Origin: Vulcaniibacterium thermophilum
GTDB lineage: Bacteria > Pseudomonadota > Gammaproteobacteria > Xanthomonadales > Xanthomonadaceae
Assembly: GCF_007923255.1 (NCBI RefSeq)
Contig: NZ_VOHJ01000003.1
Coordinates: 101,580-165,579 of the forward strand
DNA length: 64,000 nucleotides
Direction of reading: 5' to 3'
The translations under genes and the position numbers were made by a program. Below, one piece after another: positions 9,391-18,169 of this stretch. The notes under the pieces were generated by a model. That model saw only the letters and a list, made by a program, of their open reading frames with translations. It was not told where the DNA came from and did not search any database. The stretch's first letter is position 1. Every line of letters begins with the position of its first letter.

Positions 9391-12300
9391 CAGGCGCGCT
9401 CCGCTTCGGCAGAGACGAAGGCGGCGCCGTTGCCCACGCGGGTGAGCTGATCTCGCAGGCGCTCCGGCGCATCCCCCGACAGATCAAGGCCATCATTGAA
9501 GCGAAGCTCGACCTTGAGCATCCGCGGATTCTTGTCCTTGGCGGCGGTCAGCTGCGGCTGCAGGAACTCGCGTACCAGCTGGGCCTCGGTCAGCGGGCCC
9601 GCGAACTCGATGACCAGCAGTCCCCCCTCGGCCATTTCCAGCTCGACGTTCACGGTGACGCGCTTGCTGGCACCGGAAATGCCGTTCGCTGCAGGGAGCA
9701 GCCGGAACAGGTCGCCGGCGTCGAAGCATTGCACCGTCAGCGCCGCCAGCTGCTTGCAGCCGCTGCCCCTAGCCTTGTCGAACAGGACCCCGAGGGCTTC
9801 CTTGAGCGGGCCCTCGGCCTGCAGGCGGGGCTGACCATCCGCGACGGGCGGTTGGCCTGTCGGCGTATGAGGGGTGTAGGGGGCGGGCGTACCGCCGCCA
9901 GAGGGCGTGCCGCTGGGCGGTGGCAGCGCACCAGGGCCGGGCGAAGGCTCGCCGGCCGGCTTGCGAGGCCACAGCCCGCTCTGCTCGGCGAATGCGCGGG
10001 TCAGCACGAAGGACTGCTCGTCAATCATGATCTGCGCGCCGGGGTCGCCCTGGCCATAGACCAGCTCTCCGCGGCGGTAGATGTAGTCGCCGCGCTCGAC
10101 GCCGGTGCGAACCAGCTTGATGAAGGCGTCGTCGCCGAGGAGGATCGAGAGCGCCGGATCCTTGCGGAACTCGTTGCGCAGATCAGCCGTGCTGATCTGG
10201 CCGCGCTTCAGGGGTGTCCGGTCGCGCACGTAGGCGGGCGACTCCGGCGCATCCTCGACGCCGCGCAGCTTGTTGAGGTCGCGCAGCGCCGTCAGCACCT
10301 GCTGCTGGCCGGCGCCGGGCCGGTCGGAGGCGGTGCCCAGCTCGATGACCGAGTGCGCCAAGTCAACGCTGGCGCCAGCGGCGCGGTTGCGCGCCGGGTA
10401 GTAGAGGTTGCGGTAGCACTGGGCGATGGCCACCGCCAACTCGTGACGCGAGCGCTCCTGCCACTCCCTCAGCTTGGCCTGGTGGTGCTCGGGCAGCTCG
10501 CGGATACGTTCGCTGCGGGTCATCTGCTGCAGCGCGATCCTGCGTTTCATCTTCTCGACCATCTGCTCGATGCGCGACTGATCGGCAACCAGAAAAACCA
10601 GGTTGTTACGCAGCATCCGCAGGCTGCCGGCGTTGCCCTTGCGCTCGAAGATCTCCTGCACGCGCTCGGGCACGCCCTCCTGACCCGGGGCGACGGCATC
10701 GGCCTCGTGATTGATGAGGGCGAGGCGGGGCGCGCCGCTGCCCACGTCGTCGGGCACGTCCCAGGGGCCCGCCGGAAACGGCACGAGCTCCAGGGTCGTC
10801 CCGCCGAAAATGCGGCGGATCTCATCTTGGAGGGTGGCGCGGAGCTCTTCCCGGTCTACATTGCGCTCCTCCCGCCGCACCAGCTGGGTGAGGTTCGGTT
10901 CGTAGAGGAAGCGCAACGGAGCGTTGGGTCGGTCGTCGAGGTAGGCCGACTGGTCGCGGAAGCGGGTCCTGGCATCGTCGATGAAGGCGCCGTCCAGGGC
11001 CGGACCCAGCATCGCCAGCCGCATCTCGTCGGCGTTGACGCCACGCAGATCCGAGTTGAACGCTAGCGTGTGCATCAGGATCGTACGCGCCACATAGGCG
11101 GTGTAGGGCGGCAGGCCCGCGTACTGCGCCTTGTCGATCTGCTGGGCGAGCGCAAGCTGACCCTTCTCGCCCGCGACATCGGCACGGATAGCCGGGACCA
11201 GCTCGGGCTGCTGCAACCGGGTGACGATCTCCTGGTAGATCGCCGGGTTGGCCGGATCGACATGGTGAAGATGGATCGCCGTGGCGTCGGCCGGGCGATC
11301 CTGCCAGAGCTGGGCGACGGTGCGGACCAGCAGGCGAAGCATGCCGCGCACCCGGTGGAAGGTTCCGAGCGTCGCAGTCTTGTGCGTCAAGGTGTCCAGC
11401 AGCGCGGGGTGCAGTGGGTAGCTGCGCTCGAACTGCTCGGCGATGTCGCCATCCGCCGCGCTAGACGGCAGCGCCGCCGCATGCTGCTTCCAAAGGGCGC
11501 GGTAGGCCGCAACGGCCTCGGCTGCCTTGTGTGGATCGATCTGCGCGAAGAGCCGGCGCCGGAGAACCAGCGGGGTCTCATCGTCTTCGGTTGGATTCAG
11601 CAGCGTTGCCTTTCGCGCGGCGACACTCTCGATCTCTGCCATCCGGCTGGCCAGGAAATCGTTCTCTTCGGCATAGGCATCGGAGGCCCGGCCATCCTTG
11701 CCCACCGCGAGGGAGAAGACCAGCGAAACGTTGGGCGAGGATTCGACGGCCTTGATCAGCGAGGTCAAAAACGCGGCAAGCTGGTCACGCCCGCCGTGGG
11801 GGAGTCCACGGACTTTGCGCAGATAGATGGCCGGTTCGTCCAGAAGGATCAGGGTGGGCTGGTTGCCGAACAGCTCCTTGAGCGTATCGGCACCGGGCGC
11901 GACCGCCTGTTCGTCGCTGGCACGCACGCGCTCGAAGCCGTCCTTGCCGGCCAAGGCGTAAGCGATCTCGCCCCAAGGCGTGTGCGCGCGGACGCCGCCG
12001 CCCATCGATCGACCGTTGGCGGGATCCGCATTCTCGCCATCGAAAGCGGCGATCCGCACGGGGCCTGCAGGCAGCAGGGCAGGGTCAATGAACTCCTCGG
12101 GTCGGACAACGCCCTTCATTCCGCGGGCCGCATGGACCAGCGCGATGAGGCCGTGGGTCTTGCCGCCGCCGAACGAGGTGTCCAAGCGAAGCACGGCCGC
12201 CGCTTCGCCGCCGGCACCGCTCAGGCGCCTGCAGACGGCATCAAGGAGGTTCTTTAGGCCACGAGTCGGGTAGGTGTTGGCGAAGAATCGCGCTGGGTCG

Positions 12301-12428
12301 GAATAGTCCAGCACCGCCTTGCCGCGGATGACGGCAGCCAGATCGGCAGCCAGATCAGCATCGCTGATGCGCCCCTCGCGCACGTCATCCCGCGGCAGAC
12401 AGGCGTCAAAGATGGTCGGTGCCGCCAT
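9390..12428 (-). CDS. DUF499 (COG1483-type) AAA+ ATPase, defence island
   Basis: 1012 aa, first gene of the island operon. Walker A is FGGGKTH at 86-92, within TSFGGGKTHGLIALVHAA; Walker B is LILLDEP at 193-199. The segment LVFSLAVGKDGRASDAY and the later LHPALLDTL, RVRGMLRLLVRTVAQLW follow the DUF499 pattern. A Pro/Gly-rich linker (about 820-860) leads to a C-terminal domain of about 150 aa. DUF499 ATPases are large phage-defence components related to the PglY/BrxC group and are usually genetically linked to a methyltransferase. The start is supported by AAGGA 11 nt upstream. It probably acts as the motor or signalling ATPase of the module; the exact role is unknown. Confidence 0.87.
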   Translation of the reverse strand: MAAPTIFDACLPRDDVREGRISDADLAADLAAVIRGKAVLDYSDPARFFANTYPTRGLKNLLDAVCRRLSGAGGEAAAVLRLDTSFGGGKTHGLIALVHAARGMKGVVRPEEFIDPALLPAGPVRIAAFDGENADPANGRSMGGGVRAHTPWGEIAYALAGKDGFERVRASDEQAVAPGADTLKELFGNQPTLILLDEPAIYLRKVRGLPHGGRDQLAAFLTSLIKAVESSPNVSLVFSLAVGKDGRASDAYAEENDFLASRMAEIESVAARKATLLNPTEDDETPLVLRRRLFAQIDPHKAAEAVAAYRALWKQHAAALPSSAADGDIAEQFERSYPLHPALLDTLTHKTATLGTFHRVRGMLRLLVRTVAQLWQDRPADATAIHLHHVDPANPAIYQEIVTRLQQPELVPAIRADVAGEKGQLALAQQIDKAQYAGLPPYTAYVARTILMHTLAFNSDLRGVNADEMRLAMLGPALDGAFIDDARTRFRDQSAYLDDRPNAPLRFLYEPNLTQLVRREERNVDREELRATLQDEIRRIFGGTTLELVPFPAGPWDVPDDVGSGAPRLALINHEADAVAPGQEGVPERVQEIFERKGNAGSLRMLRNNLVFLVADQSRIEQMVEKMKRRIALQQMTRSERIRELPEHHQAKLREWQERSRHELAVAIAQCYRNLYYPARNRAAGASVDLAHSVIELGTASDRPGAGQQQVLTALRDLNKLRGVEDAPESPAYVRDRTPLKRGQISTADLRNEFRKDPALSILLGDDAFIKLVRTGVERGDYIYRRGELVYGQGDPGAQIMIDEQSFVLTRAFAEQSGLWPRKPAGEPSPGPGALPPPSGTPSGGGTPAPYTPHTPTGQPPVADGQPRLQAEGPLKEALGVLFDKARGSGCKQLAALTVQCFDAGDLFRLLPAANGISGASKRVTVNVELEMAEGGLLVIEFAGPLTEAQLVREFLQPQLTAAKDKNPRMLKVELRFNDGLDLSGDAPERLRDQLTRVGNGAAFVSAEAERA

Positions 12429-12917
12429 TTCCGGTGATTCCTTCTGCGTGACTTACGTTAGTGCCGTGCCGGCTACGCGCCCAGCCCCCTTCCGATTATG
12501 GCCATAGCCTCAGCAGGCGAGAACCAGCCGGGTCAGTGCCTCGCCAACGGCGCTCTACCGGCTCAAGGGAGCGCCATCCGGGAACCTGCGCGCCCATGCC
12601 CGTTCTGACTGGGCCTCGGCACCCAAAGAATTTCGACCGGACCAGCGGGATCGGCCGCCGCGCAGTCAGCGGTAGCCGGCCTAGGTGTCGGCGAGCCCAA
12701 CAGAGCGCTCGAAGGGGGAAAGCGGCGCCGATGCTGGCTCTTTAATGGCATTGCCCCATTGCCGCTCTTCGGGCTCCGATCAATGGCACGAGCATGGGAA
12801 GTGGGCCGCGCTTCACGCAAGAGGCGTGCCCCTGCCTTCAGGCTTGACAAACGGCCCGTGCTGGAGCGTCCTAGAGGCCGCGCGCGCGTATGGCGCGCAC
12901 CCAGGGGGAGTTCGAAG
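12429..12917. other. Divergent intergenic region at the right island border
   Basis: 489 bp between the first island gene (leftward) and the TonB-domain gene (rightward). It must hold promoters for both. On the minus strand CATAAT at 12500-12495 could be a -10 for the island operon. No copy of the mnmE attachment core, no tRNA fragment and no integrase remnant was seen. The exact island border within this stretch is undetermined. Confidence 0.5.
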
Positions 12918-13952
12918 ATGCGTGTCCAATCCGAGACCCGGCGCGTCCGTCGGGTGCGTTACACCACCCATGCGGTCGCCGCGCTGGCGGTCGCACTCGC
13001 GCTGGCCGGTTGCGGCAAGGACGAGGCCGAGCAGCCGCAGGCCGCGGGCCCGGCGAAGCAGGCCCAGCAGCAGGCCACGCCGGCGACCGCGGTGTCCGAG
13101 AAGATCGCGGCGATGACGCCGGAACAGCTCGCGGAGGCCGCCCGCAAGGCCTACGCCGAGAATCGGCTGTACGCGCCGGCCGGCGACAACGCGGTCGAGT
13201 ACTACCTCGCGCTGCGCGACAAGAGGCAGAACGACCCGTCGGTCGCCAGCGCGCTGACCGATCTGCTGCCGATGACGGTGATCGCGGTCGAACAGAGCGT
13301 GGCGCGCGAGGACTTCGCCGAGGCGCAGCGCCTGACCGCGCTGCTGGAGAAGGCCGACGCCCAGCACCCGGCGCTGGCGCGCCTGAAGGGCAGCATCGCC
13401 AGCGCGCAGCAGGCCGCGGCGCAGCGCGCCGAGCAGCAGAAGCTGACCGCCGAGGAGGAGGCCAAGCGCCAGCAGGAGATCGAGCGCCAGCGGCAGCTCG
13501 ACCAGCAGCGCCAGCAGGAGGAAGCCGCGCGCCAGCTCGCCGCGCAGCAGGACGCCGAGCGGCGCGCGGCCGAACAGCGCGCCGCCGAGCAACGCGCTGC
13601 CGAACAGCGCGCGGCCGAGCAGCGCGCCGCCGAGCAGCGCGCGGCCGAACAGCGCGCCCAGCAGCCGGCAGCGGCGCAGACCGCCACCGCGTCGGCGGCC
13701 GACCTGCGTCCGATCTCCACCCCGGCGCCGCGTTATCCGCCAGAGGCGCTGCGCGCCGGCACCTCGGGCGAGGTGCTGGTCGAGTTCACCGTGGCGCCGG
13801 ACGGCACGGTCGCCAACGCGCGCGTGGTGCGCGCCAACCCGCCGCGCATCTTCGACCGCGAGGCGGTCAACGCGGTGCGCCGCTGGCGCTTCCAGCCGGT
13901 CGGCAACGCGGTCACCACGCGCCGCACGATCAACTTCAATCCGGGCGGTTGA
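12918..13952 (+). CDS. TonB-domain lipoprotein with Ala-Glu-Gln coiled coil
   Basis: 344 aa from the ATG at 12918, chosen because GGGGGAG lies 7 nt upstream and the product then begins with a lipoprotein signal (VAALAVALALAGC). After Cys, residues to about 150 are helical; residues about 160-255 form a long charged coiled coil ending in six AEQRA pentapeptides (near 13565-13655). The last 80 residues are a TonB C-terminal domain: TPAPRYPPEALRAGTSGEVL, then AVRRWRFQP. Classical TonB is anchored by an N-terminal inner-membrane helix, so a lipidated anchor is unusual. It may move energy or simply bind outer-membrane partners. A strong terminator follows. Confidence 0.85.
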   Translation: MRVQSETRRVRRVRYTTHAVAALAVALALAGCGKDEAEQPQAAGPAKQAQQQATPATAVSEKIAAMTPEQLAEAARKAYAENRLYAPAGDNAVEYYLALRDKRQNDPSVASALTDLLPMTVIAVEQSVAREDFAEAQRLTALLEKADAQHPALARLKGSIASAQQAAAQRAEQQKLTAEEEAKRQQEIERQRQLDQQRQQEEAARQLAAQQDAERRAAEQRAAEQRAAEQRAAEQRAAEQRAAEQRAQQPAAAQTATASAADLRPISTPAPRYPPEALRAGTSGEVLVEFTVAPDGTVANARVVRANPPRIFDREAVNAVRRWRFQPVGNAVTTRRTINFNPGG

Positions 13953-13970
13953 CGCCCTGCGGCGGTGCGG

Positions 13971-13998
13971 ACAACGGACGGGGAGACCCGTCCGTTGT
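13971..13998 (+). terminator. Hairpin terminator after the TonB-domain gene
   Basis: Perfect 12-bp stem (acaacggacggg / cccgtccgttgt) with a GAGA loop, followed by a short T-run (gttttg). It starts 18 bp after the stop codon at 13952. The T-run is weak but the stem is very stable. Confidence 0.75.
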
Positions 13999-14120
13999 CG
14001 TTTTGCGGGTGTGCGGTCCTGGGAGACGAAGGGCGTCGCGGCTGCAGCCGCTCCGGGAAGACGCGCGTTCGCCGCCCTGTGCGAGCGGCTTCAGCCGCGA
14101 CCCGGGGCACGGCACCCAAC

Positions 14121-14200
14121 CCGCACGCGGCCTGCGGCCTTGTCCGGGCTACGCCGCTGAACCGGGCGCGGCGCCGTACCCGCACGCGGCCTGCGGCCTT
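14121..14200. repeat. Short direct repeat in the TonB-natB intergenic region
   Basis: The 21-bp word at 14121-14141 (ccgcacgcggcctgcggcctt) recurs at 14180-14200, each copy followed by gtccgggc. The rest of 13999-14254 is GC-rich and shows no gene. Confidence 0.55.
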
Positions 14201-14254
14201 CTTGTCCGGGCGACGCCCGCCGCGACGCGTGGCCGCAGCGGGGGCACCCGCCGC

Positions 14255-15442
14255 TCAGGCCGAGATCGCCAGCCGCTCCTGGTGATAGCGGCGCACCGCG
14301 CCGTACCAGAGCACCGCCGCCAGGGCGAAGCCGGCGGCCAGGTACAGCGCCCAGACCTGCGGGGCGATCGTCTCGCCGCGGATCACCTTCAGCAGCATCT
14401 GGTTCTGGGCGAGGAACGGCACCGCGAACTGCCACAGTTGCGCCTTCAGCGGATTCACCGTCAGCAGGATGGTCGGCACCATCGGCAGCAGCATCAGCCA
14501 CACCATGTGGCTCTGCGCTTCCTTCATGCTCTTGGCGCCGGCGGCGAGGAAGGTGAGCAACGCCGTGCCGATGAACAGCATCGGCACCAGGATCAGCAGC
14601 ATCTTGGCGATCGCCGTCGCGCTGACGTCGAGCAGCCGGCCGGTGTCGCCGGCGACCTGCGCGCTGGTCTTGAACGCCAGCAGCGTCAGCAGCAGCGACA
14701 GCAGGCCAAGCAGGCAGGCGGCGGCGATCTTGCCGCTGACGATCGCGCCGCGCCGCGCGGGCGTGGCCAGCAGCGGTTCGAGCGATTGCCGCTCGCGCTC
14801 GCCGGCGGTGGCGTCGAGGATCAGCGCCGAGCCGCCGAGGAAGGAGGTGATGATCAGCAGATACGGCAGCAGCAGCGACAGCAACTGGCCCCGCTTGGCC
14901 TGCTCGGACGCCATGTCGCGCTGGGCGAGGTTGAGCGGCTCGGTGACGGTGGGGCTGATGCCGCGCGCCAGCAGCCGCAGCGCGCCCATCTGCTGCGCGT
15001 AGGCGCGCAGCGCGCTGCGCAGGCGCTGCGACGGGATGTCGGCGTCGCGGCGGGTGCTGTCCAGCACCAGTTCGACCTTCGCCGGCCGGCCCTCGCGCCA
15101 GGCCTCGGCGAAGTCGGGCGCGATCTCCAGCGCGACGTCGACCTCCTGCCGCGCGATCGCGCCTTCCAGGTCGGCCGGCGGCTTGACCGCGCGGATGCCG
15201 CGGGTGGCGAGGAAGTCGACCAGATTGGGCGCGCGCTCGGCGCCGACCACCGGCACCTCGAGCGTCTTCTCCAGTTGCGTGCGCGCGCGCTTCTCGGCCA
15301 GCGAACCCATGCCCAGCATCAGCGCCGGATACAGCAGCGGACCGAGCAGCAGCGCCAGCGCCAGCGTGCGGCGGTCGCGACGGATGTCGCGCAGCTCCTT
15401 GCGCACCACGGCGAGGAAGGTGGAGAACGCGGACGTGCTCAT
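14255..15442 (-). CDS. natB: ABC-2 type permease, NatB-like
   Basis: 395 aa. One N-terminal membrane helix (LALALLLGPLLYPALMLG), a periplasmic domain of about 140 residues, then about five C-terminal helices (from LLPYLLIITSFLGGSALIL onward). DATAGERERQSLEPLLATP is the signature of NatB/ABC-2 sodium-efflux permeases. It is translationally coupled (4-bp ATGA overlap) to the ATPase gene before it. The NatAB pair exports Na+ in Bacillus; for this homologue the substrate is inferred. Confidence 0.82.
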   Translation of the reverse strand: MSTSAFSTFLAVVRKELRDIRRDRRTLALALLLGPLLYPALMLGMGSLAEKRARTQLEKTLEVPVVGAERAPNLVDFLATRGIRAVKPPADLEGAIARQEVDVALEIAPDFAEAWREGRPAKVELVLDSTRRDADIPSQRLRSALRAYAQQMGALRLLARGISPTVTEPLNLAQRDMASEQAKRGQLLSLLLPYLLIITSFLGGSALILDATAGERERQSLEPLLATPARRGAIVSGKIAAACLLGLLSLLLTLLAFKTSAQVAGDTGRLLDVSATAIAKMLLILVPMLFIGTALLTFLAAGAKSMKEAQSHMVWLMLLPMVPTILLTVNPLKAQLWQFAVPFLAQNQMLLKVIRGETIAPQVWALYLAAGFALAAVLWYGAVRRYHQERLAISA

Positions 15443-16185
15443 GCCTGCAGGCCCTCCTCCGAGCCGATCGCCTTGACGAAGGCGTCTTCCAGATTCGCCT
15501 CGCCGGTCTGCGCGCGCAGCTCGTCGGCGGTGCCCGAGGCCACCACGCGGCCGTGGGCGATGATCACGATGCGGTCGCAGAGCGCCGCCACCTCCTGCAT
15601 GATGTGACTGGAGAAGATCACGCAGCGCCCCTCCGCCTTCAGCCGTTGCAGGAAGCCGCGCAGGCCGCGCGTGGTCATCACGTCCAGGCCGTTGGTGGGC
15701 TCGTCGAGGATCACGTTCTTGGGGTCGTGCACCAGCGCGCGCGCGATCGCGGTCTTGGTGCGCTGGCCCTGCGAGAAGCCTTCGGTCGGCCGGTCGAGGA
15801 TGTCGGCCATGTCCAGCGCCTCGGCCAGCACGCGCGTGCGCGCTTCGATGCGGGCGCGGTCCAGGCCGTGCAGCTCGCCGAAATAGGCGATGTTCTCGCG
15901 CGCGGTCAGGCGCTTGTAGACGCCGCGCGCGTCCGGCAGCACGCCGAGCGCGCGGCGCACCGCCACCGGACTGCGCGCGGCGTCCAGCCCGTCGACCTCG
16001 ACCCGGCCCTGGTCGGGCTTCATCAGCGTGTAGAGCATGCGCAGCGTGGTGGTCTTGCCGGCGCCGTTGGGCCCGAGCAGGCCGGTGATCTCGCCGTCGC
16101 GCGCCTGGAAGCTGACGCCTTCGACCGCGCGCACGAGCCCGGCCTTGGTCCTGAACGCCTTGTGCAGGTTGTCGGCGACGATCAT
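15439..16185 (-). CDS. natA: ABC transporter ATPase, NatA-like
   Basis: 248 aa from ATG at 16185 (MIVADNLHKAF), 4 bp after the hydrolase stop. Walker A is GPNGAGKTT, the signature loop FSQGQRTK, Walker B NVILDEPTNGLD, and the switch His is in FSSHIMQEV. It powers the adjacent NatB-like permease. An upstream in-frame extension exists but would overlap the hydrolase gene and has no conserved content, so the short form is preferred. Confidence 0.88.
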   Translation of the reverse strand: MIVADNLHKAFRTKAGLVRAVEGVSFQARDGEITGLLGPNGAGKTTTLRMLYTLMKPDQGRVEVDGLDAARSPVAVRRALGVLPDARGVYKRLTARENIAYFGELHGLDRARIEARTRVLAEALDMADILDRPTEGFSQGQRTKTAIARALVHDPKNVILDEPTNGLDVMTTRGLRGFLQRLKAEGRCVIFSSHIMQEVAALCDRIVIIAHGRVVASGTADELRAQTGEANLEDAFVKAIGSEEGLQA

Positions 16186-16189
16186 CGGC

Positions 16190-17704
16190 TCACGGCTCCC
16201 ATCCGTTGAACGAGGTGAACGGCGGCACGTAACGCAGCGCATCCAGGCAGCCGGCGTCGAGCGAGCGCGCATCGGCGCGCTCGAGGAACTGGCCCAGCAG
16301 CTTGGGCATGCAGCCGACGCCGAAGTTGCCGTGGCCGCGCCCGCGCAGCACGAGATGGCGGCCGTTCGGCAGCCCCTTCAGCACCTGCTCGCCGTAGCGC
16401 GGCGGCGTCACCGGGTCGAACTCGCCGGACAGCAGCAGCGCGGGGGCCTGCGACTTCAGCGGCGCATGGAAATCGGCCGGCCGCGTGCCGGTGGGCCACA
16501 CCTTGCACTGCGCCAGCAGCACGTCGGACAGCCCGCTGCCGAGCACGGTGTCCAGATCGGACGGATCGCCGGTGAGCTGGTCGGCATCCTCGGCGCAGAT
16601 CACCGACAGTTGCATGCCGTGGGTGATCTGCTCGCCGACCTGCCCGCTCACCATGCGCGCCAGCGCCGCCAGCGATTCGTAGCGGCCGGCATCGGCCTCG
16701 TTCAGCGTCAGCGGCAGCAGCGCCGCCGCTTCCGGCCAGTAGGCGAACATGCGGGTGAGGCCGGCGACGTGGCCGGCGCCGATGCGGTCGCGCCGGCGTT
16801 CGCCGGTCTGCGGATCGCGGTAGTCGACCTCGACCGGCTGCGCCGCAAGGCGCGCCATCACCGCCCGCAACTGCGCGCGCAGATCCTCGCCGAAACGGCC
16901 GCGGCATTCGGGGAGTTGCTGGCAGCGCGCGAACTGCAGCGCGAGCGAGGCGTCGAGATTGCGCGCGTGCTCGCTGCCGAGGATCAGCTCGTTCGGCACC
17001 AGGCCGTCGAGCACCAGCGTGCGCACGCGCTCGGGATGGCGCATCGCGTACTGCTGCGCGACGCGCGTGCCGTAGGAGCCGCCGACCAGGTTGACGCGCG
17101 CAGCGCCGAGCGCCGCGCGCACCGATTCCAGATCGCGCACGGCGTCGGTGGTGGTGTAGAAGCGCGGATCGGCGTCGAGCGTGCGCGCGCAGCGTTCGGC
17201 GAAGGCGACCGCCGTGGCGAGGTCGGGTTCGGCGCTGGCCTCGTCGTCGCCGGTGAATGCGTTCTCGCCGCGCTCGTCGCGGCAGGCGAGCGGGTTCGAT
17301 CCGCCCGTACCGCGCTGATCGATCAGGATCACGTGGCGGTTCTTGCGCACTTCGGCGAATGCGGCGTCGATCACCGGCCACACTTCGGTCGCGGCCTGGC
17401 CGGGGCCGCCGGCGAGGAAGAACACCGGGTCCGCGGTGCCGGCGCCTTCGTTGGTCGCGGGCAGCCAGGCGATGTTGAGCGACACCTGGCGGCCGCGCGG
17501 CGCGGCGGGGTTTTCCGGCACCCGCATCCGCGTGCATTGCGCCTCGATCGCCTCGGCGGCGTACGGGTGGGTCAGCGTGCACGGTTTGAACGTGAGCTGC
17601 CCGTACCGGCGTTGCGCGGACGCGGTGTCGTCCTGGGTTGCGGGCGTGCAGGCGGCGGCCAGGGCAGCGGCCAGCGCGGGGGCCAGCAGGCGTAGGCGGG
17701 TCAT
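16190..17704 (-). CDS. Alpha/beta-hydrolase lipoprotein, tripeptidyl-aminopeptidase/proline-iminopeptidase type
   Basis: 504 aa from ATG at 17704. A lipoprotein signal ends at LAAACTP. The oxyanion/hydrolase core is FFLAGGPGQ, IDQRGTGGSN, the nucleophile elbow GGSYGTR, the acid in LLLSGEFDPVTPPRYG and the catalytic His in RGRGHGNFG. Six Cys residues suggest disulphides in the periplasm. The length and motif order fit secreted prolyl/tripeptidyl aminopeptidases. It is the first gene of an apparent operon with natA and natB, so the exporter and hydrolase may serve a common task; no substrate can be named. Confidence 0.85.
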   Translation of the reverse strand: MTRLRLLAPALAAALAAACTPATQDDTASAQRRYGQLTFKPCTLTHPYAAEAIEAQCTRMRVPENPAAPRGRQVSLNIAWLPATNEGAGTADPVFFLAGGPGQAATEVWPVIDAAFAEVRKNRHVILIDQRGTGGSNPLACRDERGENAFTGDDEASAEPDLATAVAFAERCARTLDADPRFYTTTDAVRDLESVRAALGAARVNLVGGSYGTRVAQQYAMRHPERVRTLVLDGLVPNELILGSEHARNLDASLALQFARCQQLPECRGRFGEDLRAQLRAVMARLAAQPVEVDYRDPQTGERRRDRIGAGHVAGLTRMFAYWPEAAALLPLTLNEADAGRYESLAALARMVSGQVGEQITHGMQLSVICAEDADQLTGDPSDLDTVLGSGLSDVLLAQCKVWPTGTRPADFHAPLKSQAPALLLSGEFDPVTPPRYGEQVLKGLPNGRHLVLRGRGHGNFGVGCMPKLLGQFLERADARSLDAGCLDALRYVPPFTSFNGWEP

Positions 17705-17848
17705 GGAATCCGTCCCGGTTGGAAGCGCGAAGCATGGCAGCCCACCGGCGCGGCCGGAAGGTGACGACGGTCGGGTGGGGTGGCGGCGCGGCGGCGGCGT
17801 TGCGCAAACCGGCACACCCCCCAGAGCGCGGCGCGGGCGACGGCTACG

Positions 17849-18169
17849 TCGAGCGCCACGCGCGCCGCGCGTGGCGGGGCATCCGCCGCCTGGCGGGCTT
17901 ACTTGCTGCTGACGTACTTCTCGCGGCGGGCGAGACCCTGCGTCTGCGCGGCACTGCCGCGCGCAGGGTCGAGCGCCACGCGCGCTGCGCGTGGCGGGGC
18001 ATCCGCCGCCTGGTGGGCTTACTTGCTGCTGACGTACTTCTCGCGGCGGGCGAGACCCTGCGCCTGCGCGGCACTGCCGCGCGCAGGGTCGAGCGCCACG
18101 CGCGCTGCGCGTGGCGGGGCATCCGCCGCCTGGTGGGCTTACTTGCTGCTGACGTACTTCTCGCGGCGG
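17849..18169. repeat. 120-bp tandem repeat made from the fpr 3' end
   Basis: Units start at 17849, 17969 and 18089 (the third is partial, ending about 18169) with exactly 120-bp spacing and only a few substitutions. The last unit contains the real 3' end of fpr, encoding REKYVSSK and stop; the other two carry copies of that tail. Each unit also holds the hairpin gccacgcgc-gct-gcgcgtggc. The array looks like a local amplification of the gene terminus plus its terminator-like hairpin. The stretch 17705-17848 next to it shows nothing. Confidence 0.9.

Noticed and set aside
12429..12917. Right-hand att copy for the island
   Set aside because: Only ttctgc at 12442-12447 matches the first bases of the core; the rest does not. 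Not reported as attR.
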